Assembly (NCBI GenBank): GCA_023818725.1
Contig: JAMWBX010000003.1
Location: forward strand, 1 to 19,308
Source of the DNA: Candidatus Omnitrophota bacterium
Lineage (GTDB): Bacteria; Ratteibacteria; UBA8468; B48-G9; DTJG01
Length of the DNA: 19,308 nucleotides
Direction of reading: 5' to 3'
The position numbers and the translations under genes were made by a program. Within the stretch, counting starts at the first letter, position 1. Each line of letters opens with the position of its first letter. A model generated the notes under the pieces. That model was given only the letters and a program-made list of their open reading frames with translations, did no database searches and was not told the DNA's origin. Below are positions 7,366 to 15,712 of this stretch, in pieces.

Positions 7366-8388
7366 ATGTCAAGAAACCAGAGGATAATCGGGAGTTTTAA
7401 GAGGCATCTTCTTTATATCTTTTTGTTTCTTGTTCTCGGAATACTGCTCGGAATACTGTACTATATTGTCTCCCCAAAATATTATAAGGCTACAGCTGCC
7501 ATCCTCAAGCCAATCGGGAATATCGAAACACTTGATATTGCAACAAAATCAAAGACAACAGACAGACAGGATACGGGAACTGAGCTGTTTATGTCGATAC
7601 TTACCAGCAGAAGGATGTATGATGATATAATAGAGAAATTTGATCTTTCATCAGTTTACGGTATTGCTAACATTGACAGGGCAAGGGAAATTCTTCAGGC
7701 AAGCTGCTGGGTTTCTGCTTCAAGCCAGAGGGTCATATCGATAAGTGTGATTGACAGAGACCCAAAAAGGGCTGCTGATATAGCAAATTTTTTTTGGAAA
7801 AATCTGGACAGATTGCTTCAGGAAATGACCATTACCACAGCAAAAAAGAATAGGATGTTTATAGAAGAGCGGCTTGTTAACACAGGGAAGACCCTTGAAC
7901 AACTGCAGCAACAATTAAATCAATTGCAGCAGGAGAATAAACTTCTTGCAATTAAAGATACTGGAGAGATAAGTGCCCTTGCAACAGAATTGATGACAAA
8001 GCTTTCAGAGAAAAAACTTGAGCTGGAAAAACTCAGAAGAATTTATCAGCCCGATCAGCCTGAGGTTGTACTCCTCGCCGCTGAAATAAGAGATCTTCAG
8101 AAAGAGCTTGACAGGTTAACATCTTATCAAGCAAGGCTCACTCAGATTCTTAGAGAATTAAAGGCGCAGGAAAGTGTTTATTCTTTCCTCATTGGACAAC
8201 TTGAAACAGCAAAACTCGATGAGACAAAAAACACGCCTTTCATCCAGGTTCTGGATACGGCTGTGCCCCCGCAAAAGGTGTACAGTCCGGATATAAAAAA
8301 GATATTGATTGTCATATCAGTTTTCATAATAGGAATCGGTATCATTGTGCTTTTCTTTGATGTTCTCAGATTTCTTGGCAGCATATAA
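7366..8388 (+). CDS. Wzz-type polysaccharide co-polymerase / chain-length determinant
   Basis: The 340-residue inner-membrane protein has the classical layout: TM1 at about 14-35, a periplasmic region with a Q/E/K-rich coiled coil (about 163-275), a proline-rich segment before the membrane (about 299-309, AVPPQKVYSP) and TM2 at about 311-331. It ends after TM2, with no C-terminal tyrosine autokinase domain, as in PCP1 or split PCP2 systems. Such proteins set polymer length and link the polymerase to the outer-membrane exporter, here the preceding gene. GGGG at 7358-7361 is the ribosome site. TM1 contains an exact 12-bp tandem repeat. dnaX follows 6 bases after the stop. Confidence 0.85.
   Translation: MSRNQRIIGSFKRHLLYIFLFLVLGILLGILYYIVSPKYYKATAAILKPIGNIETLDIATKSKTTDRQDTGTELFMSILTSRRMYDDIIEKFDLSSVYGIANIDRAREILQASCWVSASSQRVISISVIDRDPKRAADIANFFWKNLDRLLQEMTITTAKKNRMFIEERLVNTGKTLEQLQQQLNQLQQENKLLAIKDTGEISALATELMTKLSEKKLELEKLRRIYQPDQPEVVLLAAEIRDLQKELDRLTSYQARLTQILRELKAQESVYSFLIGQLETAKLDETKNTPFIQVLDTAVPPQKVYSPDIKKILIVISVFIIGIGIIVLFFDVLRFLGSI
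7435..7458 (+). repeat. 12-bp perfect tandem duplication inside the Wzz-type gene
   Basis: CTCGGAATACTG occurs twice in direct succession, encoding L-G-I-L twice within the first membrane segment (residues 24-31). The unit is a multiple of three, so gain or loss would keep the frame but alter TM1 length. Confidence 0.9.
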
Positions 8389-8394
8389 ATCAAA

Positions 8395-9948
8395 ATGGAA
8401 AATGAAATTTATCAGGTGCTTGCGCGCAAATACAGACCCCGGACATTTGCAGAAATAGCAGGCCAGGGTATTGTCGTAAAGAAGCTCCAGAATGCGATAT
8501 CAAGCAAAAGAATCCCGCACGCATTTCTTTTCTCCGGGCCGAGAGGTGTTGGCAAAACAACTATTGCGAGAATTTTCGCCAGGGCGTTAAATTGTTCTGA
8601 AGGGCCGGCAATTGAGCCATGCAATAAGTGCGTTTACTGTAATGAGATATACGAGGGCTCTTCTATGGATTTTCTTGAAATAGATGGTGCATCGAATCGC
8701 GGCATAGAAGAGGTGCGTGCCCTCAGGGAGGCAGTGGCTCTAAAACCCGCAAAGGCAAGATACAGGATTTATCTTATTGATGAAGTCCACATGTTAACCA
8801 ATGAGGCGTTCAATGCCCTTTTGAAAACTCTTGAAGAACCACCCGAACATGCAAAGTTTATTTTTGCAACAACCGCGCCGGAGAAAATTCCGGCAACGAT
8901 TGTTTCAAGATGCCAGAGATACGATTTCAAACCGTTAAAGTTTGATGAAATCAGCGGCATGATAAAAAAAGTTGTTGAGAATGAGGGTTATTCTATCGAG
9001 CCAGAAGCTATGAAAAAACTGATTGAAACTGGATACGGTTCATTAAGAGACATACTTGGCTATCTTGATCAGGTTATTGTGCTTGCTGAGGAAAAAACTA
9101 TTACACTTGCGCTTGTTACAGAGGTTCTTGGTATCGCTTCTGGAGAAAGCGCCTGGGAAATTATTAAAATTTTTGTTGATGGGGATATAAAACAGGCAAT
9201 AAATTATCTACACAAACTTGTTTCTGAGGGTAAGGATATCACAAACCTACTCAGCACCATCGCAAAAAAGATGCAGATGATTATCTGGGATTATTACGGA
9301 ATAAGCTCGTATGACGAAGACAGTGATAGAGGATGGATTGGTGTTTTTAAGAATGTGGCTGTTGAGAAGTTTATAAAGGCCATTGAACTTGTGATGCAGA
9401 CAAAAGAAAAGATTCGTTATGAGCCACTGGAACTGGTGCTTGCTGAATTGCTTTGTTTTAACCTTGTGGAAACACTAAGGACGCCGCTGGAAAAACAAAA
9501 CGTTCCTATTGTTGATAGAGCGCAGAAAGAAATGCAGGAAGAAAAAGTCGAAAAACAGAAGAAAAAGCCTGCTGAATCAGAAAACGAACAACCTGTTTCT
9601 CAGGACGAGCCGCTTGAGAGAATTAAAGGCAAATGGGAAGAAATCCTTGGTACGATAAAGAAAAACAAGCCACTATTGTATGCAGCATTAAGAGAGGGAA
9701 AACCAGTTAAGATAGAAGGCAATTGCATTCATATCGCATTTGGAGATAATTTCAGGTTTTTGTGTCAGAAGGTTATAGAAAACAAATCGTTTGTTGAAAA
9801 GACACTTGAAAAAATACTTGGCAACAATTATACTATTGACTGTTTTATTTCAGATTCAGAAAAAAAAATTTCATTGAAGGATAGCGCAGAGGTAAAACAG
9901 ATTATTGAATTTTTTGGTGGCGGTGAAATAGTAGAAAAGGGGGAATAA
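8395..9948 (+). CDS. dnaX: DNA polymerase III subunits gamma/tau
   Basis: This is the clamp-loader AAA+ ATPase that loads the sliding clamp at replication forks. The N-terminus YQVLARKYRPRTF is diagnostic. Walker A is GPRGVGKT (48-55), the zinc cysteines are C67, C76, C79 and C82, Walker B is LIDE (127-130), sensor 1 is FATTAPEKIP and the SRC motif is at 171-173. A K/E/Q-rich linker (about 375-405) leads to a C-terminal tau-like domain ending in FFGGGEIVE. At 517 residues it is shorter than the E. coli protein but usual for many phyla. The start lacks a Shine-Dalgarno and lies 6 bases after the Wzz stop in the same frame, suggesting translational coupling. An A9 tract (9860-9868) near the 3' end is a possible slippage site. 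ybaB and recR follow, the classical arrangement. Confidence 0.97.
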   Translation: MENEIYQVLARKYRPRTFAEIAGQGIVVKKLQNAISSKRIPHAFLFSGPRGVGKTTIARIFARALNCSEGPAIEPCNKCVYCNEIYEGSSMDFLEIDGASNRGIEEVRALREAVALKPAKARYRIYLIDEVHMLTNEAFNALLKTLEEPPEHAKFIFATTAPEKIPATIVSRCQRYDFKPLKFDEISGMIKKVVENEGYSIEPEAMKKLIETGYGSLRDILGYLDQVIVLAEEKTITLALVTEVLGIASGESAWEIIKIFVDGDIKQAINYLHKLVSEGKDITNLLSTIAKKMQMIIWDYYGISSYDEDSDRGWIGVFKNVAVEKFIKAIELVMQTKEKIRYEPLELVLAELLCFNLVETLRTPLEKQNVPIVDRAQKEMQEEKVEKQKKKPAESENEQPVSQDEPLERIKGKWEEILGTIKKNKPLLYAALREGKPVKIEGNCIHIAFGDNFRFLCQKVIENKSFVEKTLEKILGNNYTIDCFISDSEKKISLKDSAEVKQIIEFFGGGEIVEKGE

Positions 9949-9951
9949 GAA

Positions 9952-10260
9952 ATGGTAAACATATTTGAAATGCTAAAGCAAGCAGGTCAGATAAAAAAGC
10001 AGGCAGGAAGGTTTCAAAAAATACTCGAAAGCAGGGTATGCGAGGTTTCTTCCCCTGATGGAAAAATATCAATAAAAGTCAATGGGAAGATGGAACTTCT
10101 TTATATTGATATTTCTCCAGATTTACTGAGCCCCGATAATAAAACCAGGCTTGAAAAGTCTCTTCTGGCGGTCTGGCAGAAAGCACAAAAAGAGATTGAA
10201 AGGATTATACAGGAAGAAACAAAGAATATTCTTGGAGATCTGGGAAACCTGCCATTCTGA
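9952..10260 (+). CDS. ybaB: YbaB/EbfC-family nucleoid-associated DNA-binding protein
   Basis: This small protein of 102 residues has the family pattern: an N-terminal helix (about 4-27, MLKQAGQIKKQAGRFQ), a central beta sheet (GKISIKVNGKMELLYIDIS) and a C-terminal helix (about 62-95). Members bind DNA as dimers and lie between dnaX and recR in a very wide range of bacteria, as here. AAGGGGG (9937-9943), inside the end of dnaX, serves as ribosome site for the ATG 3 bases after the dnaX stop. The stop overlaps the recR start. Confidence 0.93.
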   Translation: MVNIFEMLKQAGQIKKQAGRFQKILESRVCEVSSPDGKISIKVNGKMELLYIDISPDLLSPDNKTRLEKSLLAVWQKAQKEIERIIQEETKNILGDLGNLPF

Positions 10261-10853
10261 TGGAAAATTATCCCAAAATAATAACATCAGTAATCGAGCA
10301 ACTAAAAAAGTTGCCGGGAATCGGCACCAGAAGCGCTGAAAGAATTGTTGAGCATTTTTTAAAGATGGAAAGGGATGAACTTGCTAGGTTTGCTGAAAAC
10401 CTGAAGAAACTGAAGGAAAATGTGAAACTATGTAAGATATGTTTTTCTATCAGCGAAGAGGATATATGCCCTATCTGCAAGGACATGTCAAGAGAAAAGA
10501 AGATTGCGATTGTTGAGGAATATAAAGACCTGATTGCCCTTGAAAAGGCAGGCTTTCGAGGCAAATACCATGTTCTTGGTGGAAAAATAAATCCGCTTGA
10601 AAAAATTGGGCCTGAAAATCTTTCAATTGATAAACTACTTGAAAGACTGGAAAAAGAAGATTTTTCGGAGATTATTATTGCCACAAATCCAACTCCTGAA
10701 GGCGAATCTACAGCAATCTATCTTACAGAAGTTCTTAAAAAGCGCAACTATTTTGTTAGTCGACTTGCCACAGGTATTCCTGTCGGTGCAGAAATTGAAT
10801 ATATTGATTCTGAAACTCTAAGAAAATCAATAGAGCACAGATTCAAAACCTGA
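10260..10853 (+). CDS. recR: Recombination protein RecR
   Basis: RecR works with RecO (and RecF) in loading RecA during gap repair. The 197-residue protein has all domains in order: helix-hairpin-helix (LKKLPGIGTRSAERI, 15-29), a C4 zinc finger (C58, C61, C70, C73), a Toprim domain starting at about 81 with IVEEYKDLIALEK, the ATNPTPEGESTA loop, and the C-terminal SRLATGIPVGAEIEY segment. The start codon overlaps the ybaB stop as TGATG, so translation is coupled. The protein is intact and standard in length. Confidence 0.97.
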   Translation: MENYPKIITSVIEQLKKLPGIGTRSAERIVEHFLKMERDELARFAENLKKLKENVKLCKICFSISEEDICPICKDMSREKKIAIVEEYKDLIALEKAGFRGKYHVLGGKINPLEKIGPENLSIDKLLERLEKEDFSEIIIATNPTPEGESTAIYLTEVLKKRNYFVSRLATGIPVGAEIEYIDSETLRKSIEHRFKT

Positions 10854-10856
10854 AAA

Positions 10857-11738
10857 ATGGAATATCTTGTCTACAGGTTCTTCTGCTTTCTTGGAATACA
10901 CCTTCCTGAATGGCTCGCTTATTTTATAGGAGATATTATCGCACAGCTCAAATACTGGTTCAGCCCTGGACCGAGAAAGATTATCACTGAAAACATTAAA
11001 CAGGTTCTTTTATATAAGCAGGAACTTGATAATGATAAGTTCAATGAAAAAATTTTAAAAAAAACAGTGAAGGCGATTTACAAAAACTTCGGTATTTACA
11101 TGGTTGAATTTTTTCGTATTCCAAAATGGGACAAAGATCTTGTGAAAGAAAGGGTTGAACTTGTTAACACTCACTACCTTGACCAGGCCCTTTCAAAGTC
11201 AAAGTGTGCAGTGGTCCTTACAGGGCATCTGGGTAACTGGGAACTTGCAGGTGTAGTTACAAGCCTTATAGGATACAATCTTTCGGCGGTTGCCCTTCCT
11301 TTCAAAAATGAAAAAATAGCACTAATTTTTATTAGAAGGCGAAGGTCAAAGGGAATCAATGTGATACTTACAGGAGCAAGTCCAAAGGAGTATTTAAGGG
11401 CGTTCAGGAACCAGGGTGTGATAGCAATACTGGGGGATAGATTATTTACAGAAAGAGGAATAAGAGTAAAATTTATGGGAAGGGAAACATACCTTCCAAG
11501 GGGTCCTGCTGCTCTCGCCATAAAGGCTAAGGCAGGTTACCTTGCTGGCTTTTTGATAAGAAAGAAAAAAGGGAAATATATGCTCGTATTCGATAAACCC
11601 ATGGAGGTTGATGATACAATGGAACAGCAAGATCAGGTTCAGAACCTTGTTGAACAGGGCGCCAGATATCTTGAGAAATACATTTTGAAATATCCAGACC
11701 AGTGGATGAATTTTTCAAAGATGTGGACGCCCAGATAA
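10857..11738 (+). CDS. LpxL/HtrB-like lysophospholipid / lipid A acyltransferase
   Basis: The 293-residue membrane-associated acyltransferase resembles the LpxL/HtrB family, which adds secondary acyl chains to Kdo-lipid A. The N-terminus is hydrophobic (about 3-35). The catalytic HX4E motif is GHLGNWE (H124, E129), followed by ILGDRLFTERG (191-201) and the conserved FMGRETYLPRGPAALA segment. The ATG lies 3 bases after the recR stop without a good ribosome site, implying coupling. An lpxL-like gene next to recR is unusual against the textbook arrangement but fits the envelope theme of the export genes. Its presence argues for a Gram-negative envelope; other members acylate non-LPS lipids, so the acceptor is inferred. 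Confidence 0.85.
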   Translation: MEYLVYRFFCFLGIHLPEWLAYFIGDIIAQLKYWFSPGPRKIITENIKQVLLYKQELDNDKFNEKILKKTVKAIYKNFGIYMVEFFRIPKWDKDLVKERVELVNTHYLDQALSKSKCAVVLTGHLGNWELAGVVTSLIGYNLSAVALPFKNEKIALIFIRRRRSKGINVILTGASPKEYLRAFRNQGVIAILGDRLFTERGIRVKFMGRETYLPRGPAALAIKAKAGYLAGFLIRKKKGKYMLVFDKPMEVDDTMEQQDQVQNLVEQGARYLEKYILKYPDQWMNFSKMWTPR

Positions 11739-11744
11739 AGGAGG
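11737..11744 (+). promoter_or_regulatory. Ribosome binding site that fixes the start of the large hydrolase gene
   Basis: AAAGGAGG lies 5 bases before the ATG at 11750. An upstream in-frame ATG (11702) is within the acyltransferase gene, lacks a ribosome site and would put 16 charged residues before an otherwise clear signal peptide. The start is therefore placed at 11750. Confidence 0.85.
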
Positions 11745-11749
11745 TTTGC

Positions 11750-14710
11750 ATGGTAAGATGGAGCTTATTTTTAATTTTGTTATCAGGTTTTATAAACTTG
11801 CTAGCACAGACTCATCCTGCGCAAAAATATAGAAGCAAAAATGAGCCAGTAATACCATCGCCTGATGGTACAATTTTTTGCGAGGCAGAAGAATTCAGGT
11901 TAGAAGGTCAGTGGCAGGCGAAAAACTGGGGAGAAAACTATTTTGCCGCCACTTTTGCAAATACTTTCCTTTCCAGAAAGGCATTTCTTCAGGCGCCCCA
12001 GCAGTGCAAAGAATCAATCGCGACAATCAATGTAAAAATTGATGAACCCGGAGAGTATCTTGTTCTGGTGAGATATGAGGCGCCATATAGATTTGAGACA
12101 CAGTTTAAAGTAAGGATTCAACAGGATGGGAAAGTTTTGATTGATAGATTATATGGCGCAAGAGAAAACCTCAAGATATGGGCATTCGGCCAAAAACTTC
12201 AGAAAGAAGTCGCATGGAGCTGGGGAGCAGTGGAAAATATTGTATGGGAAGGTCATGATGCTTCTGTTTCATTGAAATCGGGTACAGCGAAGATTTCTTT
12301 GATTGCAGGACCACAGCCAGAACCTGCCGCAAAAAGGAACATTGACCTTGTGATGCTTACAAAAGACCACCAGCAGGTAAAAACAAGAATTGAAAAAGAG
12401 TCCTATCTTCCGCTTGATGGGTGGCTTACACAGGCTGGCGATGTCTGGATAAAGGTTAAAAACACAGCAAGTGAAAAGATCATTGTAAAAAACTTGAAAT
12501 TTCAGGAACATTCTCCTTACTGGGTTCATATGAGAAACTGGAAACAAATCAGTGTTTCAGTGGAACCGGGGCATACAACTGAATGGATTGAGGTTGGTTC
12601 AACGATGGATTGTTTGAATGATGGCCAGTGGGGCTTTAATGCAACTGGCAGTTGCATTATTGAGTTTGGCGTGAGACAGGCAGATGGCGAGATAGAAAAA
12701 ATAAGAGAATTTTCATTGCAGGGTCCTGGAAATCTCGAACTTGTTGGCTTCGCTGACACAAGATACAGCAGGAAAATTCAGAGCCCGGATGAATCAATAA
12801 AAAGCATTGTTGAATATTTGAAAAATTTTAAAACTTCTGGTAAAACTCCTGAAAAGACCTTGATCTTTGCACAAACAAAGATTAAAGAATTTCCAGAAAT
12901 TTTCGGACTTGTCACAAAAAGCGATATTTATGTTGACTGGAGAGGAAAAAGCGCCTCTCAACTTGAAGCAATCTGTCAGACCCTTTCACAAAAGCAAAGA
13001 GAAAACATTCGGGTTGTTAGCTTAGGAGATGAAATTGGTCTTCCTGCGCCTGATGCTAAAGCATCAAAAGAGGGCTTTGTCGAGTATCTTAAATCTCAAA
13101 ATGTTGATCCCTCAGAGATTGATCCTTCAGGCGACTGGAACAATATTTCATATAACCCTGACCCGAAGTTAAAAGAAGCAAATCCAGCTGGTTTTTACTG
13201 GTCACAAAAATACAGAAATTACTATGGAATACGAAAAATCAAGGAGTTGACGGATGTTTTGAGAAAATACCTTCCGAACGCTGGAATTGGAGCCAATTTT
13301 TCTCCCCATCATGGTGGATACGCGCATTCTTATCTCGGAGAAATATTTCAATGGGTAAACTGTTTCAGGGAAGATGGTCTTACAATGCCATGGTCTGAGG
13401 ACTATATCTGGCAAATACCTGTGGGAAGTCCGCAGATGAATGGGATAAACCTTGATCTTTTTAGATGCGGTCTGAAGGGGAAGCCGGACAGGTTAATCCA
13501 CTATTATGTGATGCCCCACTGGCCGGGAAACACTCCGAATATGTGGAAAAGACAGTTCTATGCGGCTATTGCCCATGGCGCAAAGATTTTTAATCTCTTT
13601 GAATTCCAACCTGTCTGGCTCGCTTATACAGAAAATCATGTTACAAGTTTGGAAATGTACCAGATGATACTGAAAAGTTTCAGAGAATACGGAACGATTG
13701 AAGACATTATCCAGAATGGTTCTGTAAGAAACGCGGAAACAGCGTTATGGTTCAGCGAGACCGCTGACATTTGGAATGATAACGATGGCTCGTTTGCAGC
13801 AGGTAAACGAACACTTTACATCGCAATAAGAAACAACCAGATTCCACTTGATTTTATAGTTGAGCAGGATGCCCTTGATGGTGCAATTGACAGATACAAG
13901 ACAATCTTTATAACAGACAGACATATTTCTAATGCGGCGTCTAAAAACATCGCACAGTGGGTAAAAAATGGAGGGATATTATTTTTGACAGCAGGCGCTG
14001 GAATGTTTGATGAATACAACAGAGAAAACAGAGTTTTCAGCAAACTTTTAGGATTTCAGCAAGAGATTTTTGAACCGGCTGAAAGCAGGGTTGAGTTTGA
14101 AAAACAGGACCTGCCTTTTGCAAAGTCCATAACAAGTATTGTTGAAATGAATGGAAGCAAGGTTTCAATTCCTGTTTATGGCGCGATATGCAGGGTTAAG
14201 CCAGATTCTTCATCTCATATTGTGGCGAGATTTTCAGATGGCAGTGCCGCAATTTTAGTTGTTCCTTATGGAAAAGGGAAAGTAATTTATTGCGCGTTTC
14301 TTCCAGGACTCAGCTTTTTCAAACCCGCAATCCCGAAAATTCCTGTGGACAGGGGTTCAACAGACGATGCGATGGCACACTTTTTGCCTGTTGATTTTGA
14401 AAGAAATATTGGAAAACTTGTCAATGAGGCATACTCAGGGAAGCCTGTGGTTTATATAAAGGATAACAAGGGTAGTCCTGTCGGATTTATTGAAAACACA
14501 GTGATCGAAGCAAAGGAAGGGATTGTGATACCTGTTATTAACTGGAGCAATAAAAATATCGAAGATGCTGTAGTCGAACTCAACATAGGCATAAAAGACA
14601 GAAAGGTTTCACTCGCCAGCGGTCGACCGATAAAAAAGGTTCATATTTCAGAGAGCAAAACAGAGATTTCTTTTGATATCGAAATTGCAGACGCGATAGT
14701 AATAAGGTAA
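11750..14710 (+). CDS. Large secreted GH42-like glycoside hydrolase with N-terminal beta-sandwich region
   Basis: The 986-residue protein starts with a signal peptide (MVRWSLFLILLSGFINLLAQ). A beta-rich N-terminal region (about 35-330) opens with GTIFCEAEEF, the pattern of CBM6/35-like carbohydrate-binding modules, and seems to contain two sandwich domains. The barrel (about 331-650) has a probable acid/base E428 (SLGDEIG) and probable nucleophile E550 (MPWSEDY). A GH42 trimerisation-like flavodoxin fold (about 660-860) and a small C-terminal beta domain follow. Residues from about 440 onward run parallel to the first gene of the window, with matching IAHGAKIF / IAHGVKII and WSED / WTED motifs, so the two are paralogs. 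It lies 11 bases after the acyltransferase gene, probably in the same operon. Likely periplasmic or cell-surface beta-galactosidase-like activity; substrate unknown. Confidence 0.78.
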   Translation: MVRWSLFLILLSGFINLLAQTHPAQKYRSKNEPVIPSPDGTIFCEAEEFRLEGQWQAKNWGENYFAATFANTFLSRKAFLQAPQQCKESIATINVKIDEPGEYLVLVRYEAPYRFETQFKVRIQQDGKVLIDRLYGARENLKIWAFGQKLQKEVAWSWGAVENIVWEGHDASVSLKSGTAKISLIAGPQPEPAAKRNIDLVMLTKDHQQVKTRIEKESYLPLDGWLTQAGDVWIKVKNTASEKIIVKNLKFQEHSPYWVHMRNWKQISVSVEPGHTTEWIEVGSTMDCLNDGQWGFNATGSCIIEFGVRQADGEIEKIREFSLQGPGNLELVGFADTRYSRKIQSPDESIKSIVEYLKNFKTSGKTPEKTLIFAQTKIKEFPEIFGLVTKSDIYVDWRGKSASQLEAICQTLSQKQRENIRVVSLGDEIGLPAPDAKASKEGFVEYLKSQNVDPSEIDPSGDWNNISYNPDPKLKEANPAGFYWSQKYRNYYGIRKIKELTDVLRKYLPNAGIGANFSPHHGGYAHSYLGEIFQWVNCFREDGLTMPWSEDYIWQIPVGSPQMNGINLDLFRCGLKGKPDRLIHYYVMPHWPGNTPNMWKRQFYAAIAHGAKIFNLFEFQPVWLAYTENHVTSLEMYQMILKSFREYGTIEDIIQNGSVRNAETALWFSETADIWNDNDGSFAAGKRTLYIAIRNNQIPLDFIVEQDALDGAIDRYKTIFITDRHISNAASKNIAQWVKNGGILFLTAGAGMFDEYNRENRVFSKLLGFQQEIFEPAESRVEFEKQDLPFAKSITSIVEMNGSKVSIPVYGAICRVKPDSSSHIVARFSDGSAAILVVPYGKGKVIYCAFLPGLSFFKPAIPKIPVDRGSTDDAMAHFLPVDFERNIGKLVNEAYSGKPVVYIKDNKGSPVGFIENTVIEAKEGIVIPVINWSNKNIEDAVVELNIGIKDRKVSLASGRPIKKVHISESKTEISFDIEIADAIVIR

Positions 14711-14772
14711 ATGAGAGATTTATGTGATAATGAAAAATAGAAAAAATCAGAAATTCCTAAAATTTAACAGAC

Positions 14773-14779
14773 AGGAGGG
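14773..14779 (+). promoter_or_regulatory. Ribosome binding site of the phosphatase gene
   Basis: AGGAGGG lies 3 bases before the ATG at 14783. The 72-bp gap before this gene has no convincing promoter pair. Confidence 0.6.
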
Positions 14780-14782
14780 AAT

Positions 14783-15712
14783 ATGGATTTAAATTTCAAA
14801 AAGAGAGTTGAAAATTTTTCAGATAAGGACGAAATACTTGCGGTTAATCTTGCTATGGTTTCAGAAGGCCTTGAGATAGTTAAGGAATTGAGCGATAAAA
14901 ACATTGGCTGGGAAGAGGTTGAAAAGAGATTGGGCGAGTATAAGAGCTGGGATCCAGACATTTTGAAAGTGGATAAAGATACTGAAAATAACTACAAAAA
15001 ACGGCTTGAAGAATGGAAAAGACCTGTAATTTTTCTTTCAGAAGAAGCAGGAAGGGTTGAAATAAACACTGATCAACAGGGTGAACCTTTATATGTTGTC
15101 TGCGACCCTTTTGATGGAAGCTACCTTTTCAAGCATGGAATCAAGGACTTCTGGTATACTTCCCTTGCCTTTTATGATAAGAATTTCAACCCTGTTTGTT
15201 GTTCTGTAGCAGATTGCGTGAGTGGAAAAATTGCATATGCATTTAATAAAGGTGCTTTTCTTGCTGACATTGAATCAGGGAAGATCTCAAAAGAGGTTAA
15301 GCTTGACAGAAAATACAGGCAGCAAATGGGAAGGCCTGATGTGCTAACGATGGATGGTGCAAGTATTGAGTCATATGCAATGAAACCCAAAAAGTTTTTG
15401 ATTCCGCTTGTTGATAGATACAGAGAGCTAATGCTGCCTTTTAAGTTCTTTCTTCCCAATGGCGGACCTTATGGCTTTGTTGATGTCGCAGAGGGAAAGA
15501 TAGATGTTTATTTCGCTGTAAAACAGCCGTTTGTTGATATTTTTTCAGGAATTTTTGTTGCCCAGCAGGCAGAGGTGGTTGTGACGGATTTCAATGGAAA
15601 CAATGTTCAATGCAGTGACAATGTGAAATCGGTTCTTGATGTTATTGTTTCCACAAACCAGGAACTTCACAACGAGGTTTTAAAGAAAATTAAAGAGTGC
15701 GAGAATAGGTAG
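14783..15712 (+). CDS. Inositol monophosphatase-fold phosphatase (FBPase/IMPase superfamily)
   Basis: The 309-residue protein carries the metal-binding signatures of the Mg-dependent, Li-sensitive phosphatase superfamily: SEEAG (E87, E88), DPFDGS (108-113) and a degenerate version of the WDxxAG motif, QPFVDIFSGIFVA (D252). Members dephosphorylate inositol phosphates, fructose-1,6-bisphosphate or PAP, so the substrate cannot be fixed. No signal peptide is visible; it is probably cytoplasmic. It follows the large hydrolase after 72 bp and ends 4 bp before the convergent diguanylate cyclase gene. It could supply free inositol or a dephosphorylated sugar for envelope polysaccharide, which is inference only. 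Confidence 0.8.
   Translation: MDLNFKKRVENFSDKDEILAVNLAMVSEGLEIVKELSDKNIGWEEVEKRLGEYKSWDPDILKVDKDTENNYKKRLEEWKRPVIFLSEEAGRVEINTDQQGEPLYVVCDPFDGSYLFKHGIKDFWYTSLAFYDKNFNPVCCSVADCVSGKIAYAFNKGAFLADIESGKISKEVKLDRKYRQQMGRPDVLTMDGASIESYAMKPKKFLIPLVDRYRELMLPFKFFLPNGGPYGFVDVAEGKIDVYFAVKQPFVDIFSGIFVAQQAEVVVTDFNGNNVQCSDNVKSVLDVIVSTNQELHNEVLKKIKECENR

Noticed and set aside
8386..8397. dnaX in the same frame as the Wzz gene, separated by one TAA, suggesting a read-through fusion
   Set aside because: dnaX starts with the usual N-terminus and a fusion of a membrane protein to the clamp loader makes no functional sense; coupling by reinitiation is enough.
8957..8968. A-rich run in the dnaX ATPase region as a programmed frameshift site for gamma
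   Set aside because: A shift there would truncate the ATPase before its lid domain, and no A-AAA-AAG with a downstream stem was seen.
14711..14740. Nine-codon ATG...TAG frame right after the large hydrolase stop, plus a TGTGATAAT extended -10-like string
   Set aside because: No ribosome site of its own, no matching -35 and no attenuator-like hairpin; likely chance.
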